From assembly GCA_001655205.1 (NCBI GenBank), contig LPNZ01008459.1, positions 1-34,331 on the forward strand: a DNA stretch of 34,331 nucleotides, given 5' to 3'. The stretch is from Lenisia limosa (Eukaryota > Breviatea). A program made the position numbers and the translations under genes. The notes beneath the pieces are model-generated. The model had not been told where the DNA came from. It worked only from the letters and a program-made list of their open reading frames with translations, and made no database searches. How positions within the stretch are numbered: position 1 is the first letter of the stretch; the number at the start of each line of letters is the position of its first letter. Positions 13,827 through 24,194 of the stretch are shown here, in pieces.

Positions 13827-13884
13827 GTAGTATTTTTTTATTTTTCTTTACACCCTCTTTCCTCCCTCTCTTTCTTTAAAACCG

Positions 13885-14160
13885 CTAGCTAGCATAATCA
13901 CAAGAATCAAGATTGAGACAAATCAAATTTAGCGAACCATAAAATAATATAATTGTTGCCGGCAGGCACTTAGCTCGGTTCACTTTCCTATCAGCCACAC
14001 CCATTGTATGACAAATGGACAAACAGATAGCTTTAGGATGTATGGAGATTTCATTCATGTAATGAGTGTACTCTATGCCAAAAAAGGAATGTAGCAACAT
14101 CCTTGCACAAAATTCTGACAAGCAATTTCGACAGTGATACTCCACACTGCCACCTTCCAT
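13885..14160 (-). CDS. Doubtful 91-residue open frame in the RPL27A-kinesin spacer
   Basis: An uninterrupted minus-strand frame of 91 codons starts MEGGSVEYHCRNCLSEFC and holds several Cys. I recognise no family. It lies just downstream of the kinesin stop on the same strand and more likely belongs to the kinesin 3'UTR. It is listed because it is the only open frame of note in this 658-base spacer (13697-14354), which otherwise shows only AT-rich 3' flanks. Confidence 0.15.
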   Translation of the reverse strand: MEGGSVEYHCRNCLSEFCARMLLHSFFGIEYTHYMNEISIHPKAICLSICHTMGVADRKVNRAKCLPATIILFYGSLNLICLNLDSCDYAS

Positions 14161-14354
14161 TGTAATAAATAAAATACATTACTTTCAAACCAAAGTAGCC
14201 ACTCGCTCAAGAACCCTAGAGAACCAACAACATATCAAAATCCAATAGTAAAGAAAAGAAAACATTACAAAAAACAAGTGTACATCTGACTTGAGAAAGT
14301 AAAAAAAAGATGGGGACAGACACAACCAAACCTCATCATCAATCATGAATGGAC

Positions 14355-17300
14355 CTAGGTCCAAGTAGTAGGGGCAGCATCGGGGTCAAACCCAGTCTTA
14401 ACGATCATTTCCTAAGTAATGAACAAGGAGCAAAGAAGATCCAAAGGGGTATCCCTCATACCTGGAGCTTAGCCTCAGCCTTGGCAGCACGACTTGACAT
14501 TGCCAAACAGTCGGTCATGCATCGGTCAAGAAGCTGACGGTACTTCTTTTCTGTTGCCTGCTGCCTTTGCTCAAAGGTTGTTCTACTCTGTCAAACCAGG
14601 ACATTTCCAATGATAGTGCAACCAAGCTGAACCACCAGCCAACCTATATGCTCTGAAGATTTTGAAGTACTCTTTTTGCACACCCTCAAAATCTGTATGA
14701 ACTCTGTCAGCATCCGCTTCAGCTTCTATCTCAACTTTATGCATCTGGAGTGAGTGTCAAAAGAGTTTTGGTGGTATCACCCTACCTGTTTCTTCACTTG
14801 GGCAATCTCATTTTCAAGGAGTTTACTCTTTGCTTTCTCTTCAGTCAATTGCATCTGGAAGGTTGGAAGAGAAGTGGAATCATATTATAAATGGAATTTA
14901 CTTCAAACCTCCAGGTTGGTAAATTCTTCCAACGAAACAGTGCCGCCCTGTTTGAGTCGTTGCTGCGCTAAATCAAGCACACGCTGTCGCTCAGCTTCAA
15001 GCTCAGCTCTCTGAGAGGTAACTTTCTTTTCAAGATCATATTCTCCAAACAAAAAGTGAGGTCACCAACCATTTGCTCTTTAGCTTCTTCCAATTTCTGT
15101 TGGTGTTCTTCCTCCAAACGAGCTCTTTCGTCCTCCTATAATGGCATAAAAGCAATTCAAAAAAAAACAATACTGATTGATCATACCTGAATTTGACGAC
15201 GAATCTCAGTGTCCCCAAGAAGAAGCTGGGTGGCTGCTTTTGCATCCTCCTATGAAAGTGATTCGAAGCCCTATGCCAAACTGCCAGGATGCATTTGTCT
15301 TTGGCTAACCTTGTGCTGCTTTTGCTGATCGGCAATGGACTTGAGTTTCATTTTGATGTTTTTCATACTGTCGTTTTCAGTCATCAGAACGTTCTTAAGA
15401 CTTTCGATTCGATCTCTTCTCTTTTTACTGTCTTCCTCCGACATCTAGTTGGTGTTATTAACGAAATGAATATGTGATAGATAAGTCTCAATNNNNNNNN
15501 NNNNNNNNNNNNNNNNNNNNNNNNNNNNNNNNNNNNNNNNNNNNNNNNNNNNNNNNNNNNNNGTCTTGGATTTCCTTCTGAAGCAATGCCTTTTGCTCTT
15601 CAATTTTCTCCTTTTGCTCCGAATATTCTGTCATCATCTGGACAATGAGACTCATGGGATACATATATCACATAAAAGGGCCAGTGAAAAGAGCCCACTC
15701 ATCTTGTGAAAAAGAATAAGGTCATCCCCACCTTTTCTTTTTGTTTTGCAAGATCAGCAATTTTGCCTTTAAGTTGCTTGTTTTCTTCCTTGAGACTTTC
15801 CATCACAGTCTCCATCATACCTAAAATCACATAAATATAGTGCGAAATTATTGTTAAATATTAACTAAAGCAGACACTCACCTCTGGCTTCAAGATTCTT
15901 TTTTCTATCAATCAGAGCCTGTTGACTCAGTCTCTCCTTCTCTTCCCATGTTTGGGCCTTAGCAAGTTCCAAATCTTGGATTCGCATCTATGGAATAAGA
16001 CAGCAAGACAGAAAGGCAGCAATAAGACGAGTTCATTATTGCCGTATCTCACCTGCATCATCTCAAACGTCTGTAAATCAAGTGCAGCTAAATGGTGAGA
16101 TCATGACCCCGAATGCCAAATGAACAAAGCCTTGGAACCCCGCCAACTTCCATCAGTGGCAGTGCCAGAGACTTGTGAACGCAGTTTGTCAATCTCCCCA
16201 CGAAGCTCTCGGATCAACCTAGTTAAATGAATTCCCAAGAAAATCACCAAAGATGGTTCCACTCGACATCCAACAAAATGAATAAAGGCAACATAAAAAA
16301 CGAACCTTGTATTTTCATCTTCGTTCTTACTCGCAACATTTGTGATGTTCTTGGCTCGGTTTGCGTACTGTTTTCCGTAAAAACAAAAAAAAACAAAAAC
16401 AAGATTTGCATAATAAAAACACACACCTGGAGAGTTGAAAGGGTCTCTTCGAAGTTAATTGAAGCAGGGGAGAGAGCAGCAAGCATGACAGTGCGAGTAT
16501 TTCCACCAAGAGACTAAAATATTATTATCTCCACGTATTATCATTTTCTTCCAAGCACCTCACCTCTTGAAGAATTCGTGTCAGCCTGGAGTCACGATAG
16601 GGGATATGGCCTTTTTTTCCTTCGGCAAGGGCATTAATAACGTTACCAAGAGCGGATAAACTAGAGAGTTAAGACAGAGAAAAAAAAAAAGACCAGTGCA
16701 TTAAGCTGGTACTCACCTCTTGTTAATAGCAGCTCCTTCCTTCAACCGTGCACCCTCAGCTCCAGTCGATGTCTGAAGTTTGAATATGAAGACGATGGAT
16801 GAAAAACAATGAATACAAAACGTCCATCATACAGCTCGTTCGGATCCTGCTAAATCTACAAGATTGATTTTGGCATGGTGGCCCATTGATCCTTCCTTCT
16901 TCTGCGCAATTTTTAGGGTGAATACACTGTGTGATCTGGAACGGTGAAAAAAAATCGGTCCACTCCCTTGGAAATTACCTTGAAGATTGGGCATTCATAT
17001 TTGTCGACCCCACGGCACGCACTTTCGTTCCTTGTTCCATGAGCCTGGAGCATAAAACGCAACCCAAAGTACTTATAAGAACCAACCCATATTTTAGAAG
17101 AATATAACAGAAAGGAACTTGTAGTAACAAACCTCATAACATCAGCATGGTTTTTGACAACTAGTTCAGCAAGGTTTTCCACAAATACCCCCAATTTGGG
17201 GTGTTCACGAATCTTAAGATCCTGACCTGAGGTATAAACCACAGTAATGTGAATTGAAATTGTTTTGTAATTAGTGTAGAAGAAACAGATAGCGCAACCC

Positions 17301-18558
17301 TACCAGTAGGATTCAAGAGATCTTTCACTTCTTCCATATAAATCTCCAAAAAGGATACTGTGACTACAGATATGAGTAATGGGGGAGTGGGGGGGGGGGG
17401 GNNNNNNNNNNNNNNNNNNNNNNNNNNNNNNNNNNNNNNNNNNNNNNNNNNNNNNNNNNNNNNNNNNNNTGGAAAGCCTTGACCAATACGACTCAGATTT
17501 CCCTCAAAAAATCAGTTAAGATTTTCACGGTCAGTTTATGGTCACTCAAAAATAGCATACCCATGAATTTGACTTCTGTTGCACCTTCAATTCTCTGGAA
17601 CACTTCTTCGTTCATCTTCAACGTCAAGGCTGTAAAAGAAACCATTTAATATCTAGCAATTCTATTAATTAACATATCATATAGTTAGCAGAACTGATAT
17701 AATACAACTAGCAAACCAGTGGAATGATACCGACATCTTCTCCAAATCCTGTCATTGAGTATGACTTCCCAGACCCAGTTTGACCTGTTTGGTAAGCTCA
17801 CACAATGTAAAAATGTTTTGACTAAAAAAAGAAGTACACTCTTACCATAGGCAAAGATGGTTCCATTGTAGCCATCAAATGCTCCATTGAGAATAGGTTT
17901 TCTAAAAAAGAATTATTGGTTAGGGAAGACTGAGCAAGGACAATAGAGTTAGTAAGACTCCAGATGTTAATTCAATAAAAAAGATTCAATTCAGGACATT
18001 TATAAAAGAATAATACCCACCAACCCTAAATCTGTATAGACAGTTGCCTGGGCAGTGTCAAGCCAGTAAGAGTGATCAAACGTGAATCGATGTTTCTGAT
18101 GGTTACAAATTGCCAACGAAGAAAGATGCCAATTACGGGGGTGAAATTATAAGAGTATCGGAGAAATATTGTATATTTATTTAAAATATATTCGTCTCAC
18201 AAAAAGAGTAGCAACAGAAAAAGAATATGAAGAAAAGTACAATTCTTCCACTTCACTTGAAAACCGATCATATGGGGCGTGTTAAGGGCATCGTGACAGA
18301 CCTTATCGGAAGCTGGATTTGTAATAACTGTTGTTCCTTCCGACATTTCAAGGCAAATGGTGGAGTTACGTTCCTTCTCACGACCTGGGAAGATAAACTT
18401 TGAAGACCACAGCCAGATCAATAAACCGTTTTAAAAGCATACCATTGAGTGGACGAAGTCTAACCGCCACCTGAATGAAATAGGTTAATAAGAGTTGAGT
18501 TACAAAGATAAACAATTACCTTGACGTTGACTGAATCTCCTTTCTTATTGGATGACAT
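14355..18558 (-). CDS. Kinesin-3-like motor protein with N-terminal motor and long coiled coil
   Basis: Microtubule plus-end-type motor. The start [13 protein letters not shown] leads into [16 protein letters not shown], a kinesin-3-like N-terminus. [19 protein letters not shown] and [20 protein letters not shown] (P-loop near 17790) follow, then SYSMTG and [24 protein letters not shown], switch I NAQSSRSHSVF, switch [14 protein letters not shown], then [20 protein letters not shown] and [13 protein letters not shown] complete the motor. It ends near 16150. The rest (about 16150-14460) is Glu/Lys/Gln-rich coiled coil, for example [19 protein letters not shown] and [18 protein letters not shown]. 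The last exon ends [12 protein letters not shown] then TAG. I see no FHA or PH domain, which many kinesin-3 proteins have. Two gaps (15493-15562 and 17402-17469) interrupt it; the latter lies in an intron, and the former could hide coiled-coil coding. It is divergent from VPS28. Confidence 0.93.
15493..15562. other. Assembly gap in the kinesin coiled-coil region
   Basis: 70 N. An exon resumes directly at 15563 on the minus-strand reading, so some coding sequence may be missing here. Confidence 0.95.
17389..17469. other. Poly-G run (17389-17401) followed by assembly gap (17402-17469)
   Basis: Thirteen G residues abut 68 N inside a kinesin intron, between the exon ending ATEVKFM and the one starting VTVSFLEIY. 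Confidence 0.95.
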
Positions 18559-18946
18559 ATTTTTTTGCTTTGTATCAAACTGAGGGTACCAGCTTTCACT
18601 GTACTATCCTCAGAGATAAAGAGTTCAAAAAAGTAGAGCTCGGAAGGATTCGTCTACATTATTCTTGAATATATAATAGTCTTATTCCTCAATATAGATA
18701 TTGTCTGTTCCTGTCTTTTCTTTTAAGAAAATTTGAAAATTGAAATTTTTACGAATTCGCAGGGGGTAGTCAAATTTATATCTATATTAACGTCTCCTTG
18801 ATGGAAACGGCCGTCTTGGTAGTATAAAAAAAAAAAAAAAAAAANNNNNNNNNNNNNNNNNNNNNNNNNNNNNNNNNNNNNNNNNNNNNNNNNNNNNAAT
18901 ATTACCAAATAATAGACAATAATAACAATTTCATAGAATAAATAGA
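18559..18946. promoter_or_regulatory. Divergent promoter between kinesin and VPS28
   Basis: This 388-base AT-rich spacer separates the two start codons. It includes a 19-base poly-A run (18826-18844) and the N gap 18845-18897. No coding exon is evident. Confidence 0.45.
18826..18897. other. Poly-A run and assembly gap
   Basis: Nineteen A residues run into 53 N, upstream of VPS28. Confidence 0.95.
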
Positions 18947-20209
18947 ATGGCACCGGTGAAACTTATTGAAAACTCTCGCGAGAGGGAGAAGTATGACAAT
19001 ATGGCAGATTTATTCGCACTTGTTAGAGCAACTGAGCTGTTAGAGAAGGCGTATATCCAGGATTCGGTCACAGCTGATGAGTATGAACCCTCTTCTTCTT
19101 TGGTGCTCTCTTCTCACGGATTCTGACACGAATTTAGGTATACCGTTGAATGCAAAGCTCTTATTGCAAGATTTAAGACAGTAAAGAAGCTTCTCGAACC
19201 TATTGACGTTGTTGCCTTTCTCCAACTTCATGGGGTTTGAGGAGATGTTCTAAGTTCTTCTTTTGCAAATTGATTTCCTCCAATATGTTTCTATAGGCTC
19301 AATAAAATGGCTATTATCTTTTATTCAGTTTATCACGTTATTTAGCTAGATTGCCCTGCTGCCAGGAACCGCCTTCTTGAAAGTGGTGTTCCAGCAACTG
19401 TGGAACATGGAGTAAGCTTTTGATTTGACCTTTTTTTTTGTTTTGTGGAGTCTTATTCCGATAACTGCATTGTGTTATTATCGTTATCTTCAACCAGGGT
19501 ACCGCTACAACTGGAAATGATACACGATATGTTGCCGAAGCGGTGCAGTACTTCATTACAGGTTTGTAGAAATTCTGTTTTTTTCTTCTCTGAATTTGTT
19601 TTAAAATCATCTTCAAAAGAGGGACGTTGTCGTTTGCTTTTCTTAAGTTGAGAATTTGTCGTGTTCACTACGTTACGAAACAGACTATTTCCATCTTCAA
19701 TAAATATCTATATTATCATGGTCTTATACGGCGGAACAGGGAACCATAACTATACCCCAAATGTTTTAACTTAAAAGCTTTGCCAAACCCCCATTTTTTA
19801 TTTATCTTTTAATTTTACTCACTTATTATGTAGCCATGGATTCGCTAAAGTTGAACATGGTAGCAGTCGACGAGCTCCATCCTCTCATCCAAGTTAGTGG
19901 CTGTTGGAGTAATTTGGCTTCTTTTTGTGATGGTGTTGGTATTGATCCCCTTTTAGGATATTGTAACAGCGTTGAACAAGGTACCAACCCTTAGTCCTGA
20001 CTCTGAACCAATAACTAAGGTTAAAACCTGGTATGTGGATGGGGCCAGGTTAATATTCCAATTATTTTGTTCGCTTAACTTATAGGTTGGTGACACTAAA
20101 CAAACTTCAAGCAAGTGATGAGTTGGATGAGAACCAAATGAGACAGCTTCTGTTTGACCTCGAAACAGCCTACAACTCATTCCATCGCCATTTGTCGGAA
20201 AGACCATAA
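18947..20209 (+). CDS. VPS28: VPS28, ESCRT-I subunit
   Basis: Core subunit of ESCRT-I, which sorts ubiquitinated cargo into multivesicular bodies. Seven coding exons give 205 residues, against 221 in humans. The N-terminal domain reads YDNMADLFALVRATELLEKA then YIQDSVTADEYTVECKALI, matching the family core. LDCPAARNRLLESGVPATVE follows. The C-terminal four-helix domain, which contacts ESCRT-II, has AMDSLKLNMVAVDELHPLIQ, LNKLQASDELDENQMRQLLF and DLETAYNSFHRHL before the stop. The ATG at 18947 is the first in frame after the promoter. A TCTCGCGAGA palindrome falls inside its first exon. Confidence 0.96.
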
Positions 20210-20664
20210 ATTGCTGGTTCTGGGTGTGTAAGTGTATTTCTTTTATTTATTTTTGATACAATCCGTTGTTTGTTTAATCGCCTCACCTGCCCCCCCCCCC
20301 CCCCNNNNNNNNNNNNNNNNNNNNNNNNNNNNNNNNNNNNNNNNNNNNNNNNNNNNNNNNNAAACTCAAGGGGGGATTTTGGGGGTCCAAAGAAGAATTC
20401 CCCACTGCATATCCCATTCCTTCCACAATGTCGGATTTACCCCAAGAAAACTGATGTGCTGAAGGTGTTGGAATTAACATCAAGCAGCCTGGTTGGCAGT
20501 GTCAGATCAGGGAGCCGTGGTCTATTTTAATATTTTTTTTTTGATCAAGTTTGAAACTAAAATTACTTAAAACCAGTACTAATTAACGAAACAACTAATC
20601 AGCTAAATTGAGAAAGAGGAAAATAAGGATAAAAAGGTGAGACAATCAAATTGACAATTGGAGT
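20210..20664. other. Spacer between VPS28 and the NC2-alpha gene, with gap
   Basis: The spacer is 455 bases in tandem orientation. It contains a 15-base poly-C run (20290-20304), the N gap 20305-20361, and a moderately GC-rich stretch (20362-20525) in which I see no supported exon, tRNA or snRNA. It must hold the VPS28 3' end and the NC2-alpha promoter. Confidence 0.5.
20290..20361. other. Poly-C run and assembly gap
   Basis: Fifteen C residues run into 57 N. Confidence 0.95.
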
Positions 20665-22583
20665 ATGAGCAAGCCAAATCAGACGAGATTTGCTGCAGTA
20701 AGTGTCTAATGTCCAGTACTGGACCGTCTTATCATTTAGGCAAGACTTAAGCGTCTTATGCAGGCAGATGAGGACGTTGGAAAAGTCAATACCGCTGTAA
20801 CAGTGGCTGTTGGTAGGTTCCTCTCTTTCACTGGCATTCACGTGACCCTTCTTAGGTTGCATATTAGAGGACTTTATTAAAGATGTTGTTTTAAAGAGCA
20901 GCCAGATTGTGACAGCATCTTCAGGAACCCAAATCCTTCCCCATCACTTGTAGGTGGTCTCAATTTTGGAGATGAGAATTTGCTTATTGGAGCAAGTTTT
21001 TTTGAATGAATATATCAAAAATTATGCTTTTTATATTATTTCTTATCCGATCAGCTATTATTGCGGATTCAAAAGGGAACATTTGTGTTTGTTGGTTTCT
21101 TGACATCCGCAGGAAACAAGTTATTGAGAACGATGAGCAGTACGATTTCTTGAAGCCAACTTTCCAAAATGTTGTTGAAATGCAAGAAGAGAGTAGGGTT
21201 TGGTTGAATTATACTTATTTGTTGGGATGTTTTGATAATTTTCGCATATTCTCATTCTCACTCTCCAGAGCCCGCTGCCAAGAGTTTGTGGAGTTTAGTT
21301 GAAAGTGGAGTTTTGACTTTTTGAATACTCTGTGTTGGATGGAAATTAGTTTTACATTGCCTTACCTTCACTATTTCAGAGAAACGGGCTCCTAAGGTTG
21401 GACCAGTAGCTGAAACTAATTAGGGTTTTGTTGTGACTCTATGTTTTTCTGTTACTGTTCAGCGTAAAGCAGCGGGGAGTCCTGATGAAGCTTCACCGAA
21501 ACCTCGAGCCAGAAAGTAGGGCATGAATTAGACGCAGAGGATTTTCTGTTTTTCAGGACAAAAGCCATCACGTTAAGTTATTTAAATATTATAAATCCAC
21601 CAAATAGTCCTTACAATTCCAACACACCATATTCTTAGATAAGAAAATGACGCCTGTAGGAAGTCAGCGAAGGCTGCTGAAGCTGCCTCAACTCCCTCGC
21701 CACCTCCAACTTCTAGCCCCCTTAGTGCCCCCTCTCTCACAAGTCCTTCGGTAATGGGGTTTGAAATTACACGTACTGCAATAGTGCATTTGTGTGGGCT
21801 CATTACAACACTCGTTGACTTGATTTCACGTTTTTTGTGCTTTACTTCTTTACCCCTAGGGTCCAAAGACATCAGCTTTACGCTCGGCTCTTTCGTCACA
21901 ACCTTCTGTTTTCAGCTCCTCACTGTATGTTTATAAATTAACTTGATGGGCTGAGTTAATTGCATAATGATGTGTTCATTTTATAATTTAGTCCCCCTTC
22001 AACTCCATCTTCAGCCACATCCAGTAAGCGTTAAACCATGCCATGATGCCAATTATAAAGCGGATTTCCCCCTAGATTACAGTGAAACTGACGCAACAAA
22101 TATCTGAATGAATTGTATCTAATTGATGGGGTAAACTTCTTAGGTCAATCCGTATTGGTAAGTCCCATTCCCAACCACCCGTCAATGGAGCCTCCAAGGT
22201 GGGGCTTTCGTCTTGTTTAGGTTTACAGGTGATTGGCTCCTCATTGTTGTATAGTGTGGAGGCGGGAATCGATTTTAAGAACAAAATGGCAAGTGAGCAT
22301 GTCCCAACTGCTCTGTTCGCACCCAACCATGCACAAATTGATGCTGTCAGCCCCTTGTTAGGTGAGTAAGGCCAGGCTACATAAATTACATGGTTCAAAA
22401 CTGTTATTGGAACAATTTGATTATTATATTTAGGCTCACAGCTGAATATGCTTTCTCCCACCCCACCCCCGCATCACCCAAAGGTACGATCAGTTATTTG
22501 TTCGAAGATTTCAGCCCAAATCAGTATAAGTTTACCTCTAGGTTTCAGTTCCAGAGTCCCAGTTACCGCATCCTCACCAATAG
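20665..22583 (+). CDS. DRAP1: Negative cofactor 2 alpha (DRAP1) histone-fold corepressor with Pro/Ser-rich tail
   Basis: With NC2-beta (Dr1), this protein binds TBP on promoters and blocks TFIIA/TFIIB entry. The start MSKPNQTRFAA is followed by ARLKRLMQADEDVGKVNTAV, the NC2-alpha first histone-fold helix and loop. Then come ILEDFIKDVVLKSSQIVTAS, SSGTQILPHHLKQVIENDEQ and YDFLKPTFQNVVEMQEE, which match the family HLKQCIE-FDFL segment. A Lys/Arg-rich block (KPAAKKKRAPK and a later RARKKSAKAAE) could serve as a nuclear signal. The remainder is a low-complexity Ser/Pro tail in small exons, ending PESQLPHPHQ then TAG. Tail exon joins are less secure: one alternative exon at about 22075-22112 would stop early at TGA. 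It is tail-to-tail with the p22phox gene, 134 bases apart. Confidence 0.85.
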
Positions 22584-22717
22584 AGTGTCTTCTCTTTAGT
22601 TATTCACAGTTTTGTGTCATTTGATATGATTGATATAGCGATGATGTTTACTGAATGATTAAAAGTTGAAGAAATAACATTAATATACAATTGGATAATG
22701 GTACAACGACAGTGAAC

Positions 22718-23622
22718 TTAAAGGGTATCTACATAAGTGAGAAAAAAAGTTGTTAGATTGACCAATCAAATGAATCCCCTTACCATGGGCAGGGGACTCT
22801 TGTTTGGGAGTTTTCACGTACTCAACCTGAAAACATCAATCACAGAAAATTGATATTTACAAACCGTAGTGCCCTTTTCGTTCTTGAAAGCTCCGAGAAT
22901 AAAGATGACACCAACGCCGAGGAAACAAAGGGCTGCCAAAATGGTTGCAGGGCAGAAAAAAAGTGGGAATGACATACTAAACAATGAAAACAGGATTCCA
23001 TTTGAGATGGTTCTCTCTTGATCATACCCATCCCTCTTACACAACATAAAGAGAACCACGGAAGATGTAGTCAGTTAAGAAGTTCTGAATTGGTTATTGG
23101 AAGGCCGAGAGAGGATTGCAATGTGGGTGAGCGCTAACCAGATACTGGGCGAGAATAGGCCATGGGAATTCCAGAACTGACATAAAAGCTCCACAAAGGC
23201 TAGAAGCATTATGGATCATTAAAACAACCAATTAATCATTTATTCCACTAACATTCCAATGATTCCGACAGGAATACACCCAAGGGCAATGGCGAGGATA
23301 GAAAACAAAATCGTTCCTAAATATTGAGAAGAATTGAGAAAAGCAAACAAAAGAACGAATAATATGAACAACAAATCAACATTATTATGGGTTACATTTC
23401 AGTTTCGATGCTTACCAGGACCGATGAAACGACTGCACAAGGAGGCGAATTTACCAAAGCTGAAAGGAGTGAAAACAAGGAAAGAGTTGATTGTATTTCC
23501 AAATCCAACCCAGATGGTTAATAATAATCATAATAATACAATTTAAGGGTGAGGGGGATCCAAGGTGATTGGGTGAACCAGTAGGCTTACTTTTTGGTCG
23601 CTAATTTCGCTGTTTGCATCAT
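22718..23622 (-). CDS. CYBA: p22phox-like cytochrome b-245 light chain
   Basis: Membrane partner of NOX-type NADPH oxidases that stabilises the catalytic subunit in superoxide production. Seven short minus-strand exons give about 136 residues, against 195 in humans. Order: MMQTAKLATK, a first hydrophobic segment (TILFSILAIALGCIPVGIIG), GAFMSVLEFPWPILAQYLNF (matching the human GVFVCLLEYP segment), TDYIFRGSLYVVMSFPLFF, then CPATILAALCFLGVGVIFIL, resembling the human final membrane block. A short tail follows, GAFKNEKGTTVEYVKTPKQE and then a stop after about eight more residues. The human proline-rich C-terminus that docks p47phox is absent. An unrelated small membrane protein is possible, but several blocks align in order. 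No NOX catalytic gene is in this window. Confidence 0.75.
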
Positions 23623-24194
23623 CTTGATCAGATCTTAGTGGGTTACTACGGTATTATTAAGGTATTCAGATATTTCCTGGGTATATCTTTTCTGCTTCTT
23701 TCATGATTTTTGGTGGCGCTGGTTTTAAACCTTGGCGCGAGCGTAATTAATGCCCTCCTTTTTGCCTCTTTTTCCACGGCTCTTTCTTTCTTGAAATTGC
23801 CTTGATTTAACCCTGATTCACACACATCATCATACATTTACCCTGGGCCACAGGGGCGTTTTAAAATTTTACAAATAGTGTAAGATTTTAATAGTTTACT
23901 TGGGTGTCTTTTCTTTCTCATCTTGCAATTGTTGCACACCTCCCTCTGGTGTCTTTTGTTTAAAGAAGAAAAGTAGGTGGGGGGGGGGGGGAGAANNNNN
24001 NNNNNNNNNNNNNNNNNNNNNNNNNNNNNNNNNNNNNNNNNNNNNNNNNNNNNAAATGTCACCTTCCAGACTCACTGGTTTGCATCCTTCAGGGACCCTC
24101 TAAGGAGGAGTCCAGCATCCTCGGTTTCCATTCTTTGACAAAGGTGCGCACTGATATGAGGAAATATGATTCATTGATTATGTAGTAGTTCAAA
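23623..24194. promoter_or_regulatory. Divergent spacer between p22phox and the cyclase gene
   Basis: 572 bases separate the two start codons. The stretch holds a 13-base poly-G run (23979-23991) and an N gap (23996-24053). Minus-strand frames are open in places, but no family resemblance or splice continuity was found. Nothing else is evident. Confidence 0.45.
23979..24053. other. Poly-G run and assembly gap
   Basis: Thirteen G residues, then AGAA, then 58 N. Confidence 0.95.

Noticed and set aside
14350-14363. 14-bp palindrome TGGACCTAGGTCCA at the kinesin stop codon
   Set aside because: About two palindromes of this length are expected by chance in a 34-kb window.
18974-18983. TCTCGCGAGA palindrome, a known core-promoter motif in vertebrates
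   Set aside because: It lies inside the first VPS28 coding exon and is only 10 bp. Regulatory meaning in this organism is unsupported.
22072-22461. 129-codon open frame on the minus strand
   Set aside because: It is opposite the NC2-alpha tail exons and shows no family motif. The plus-strand exons splice in phase.
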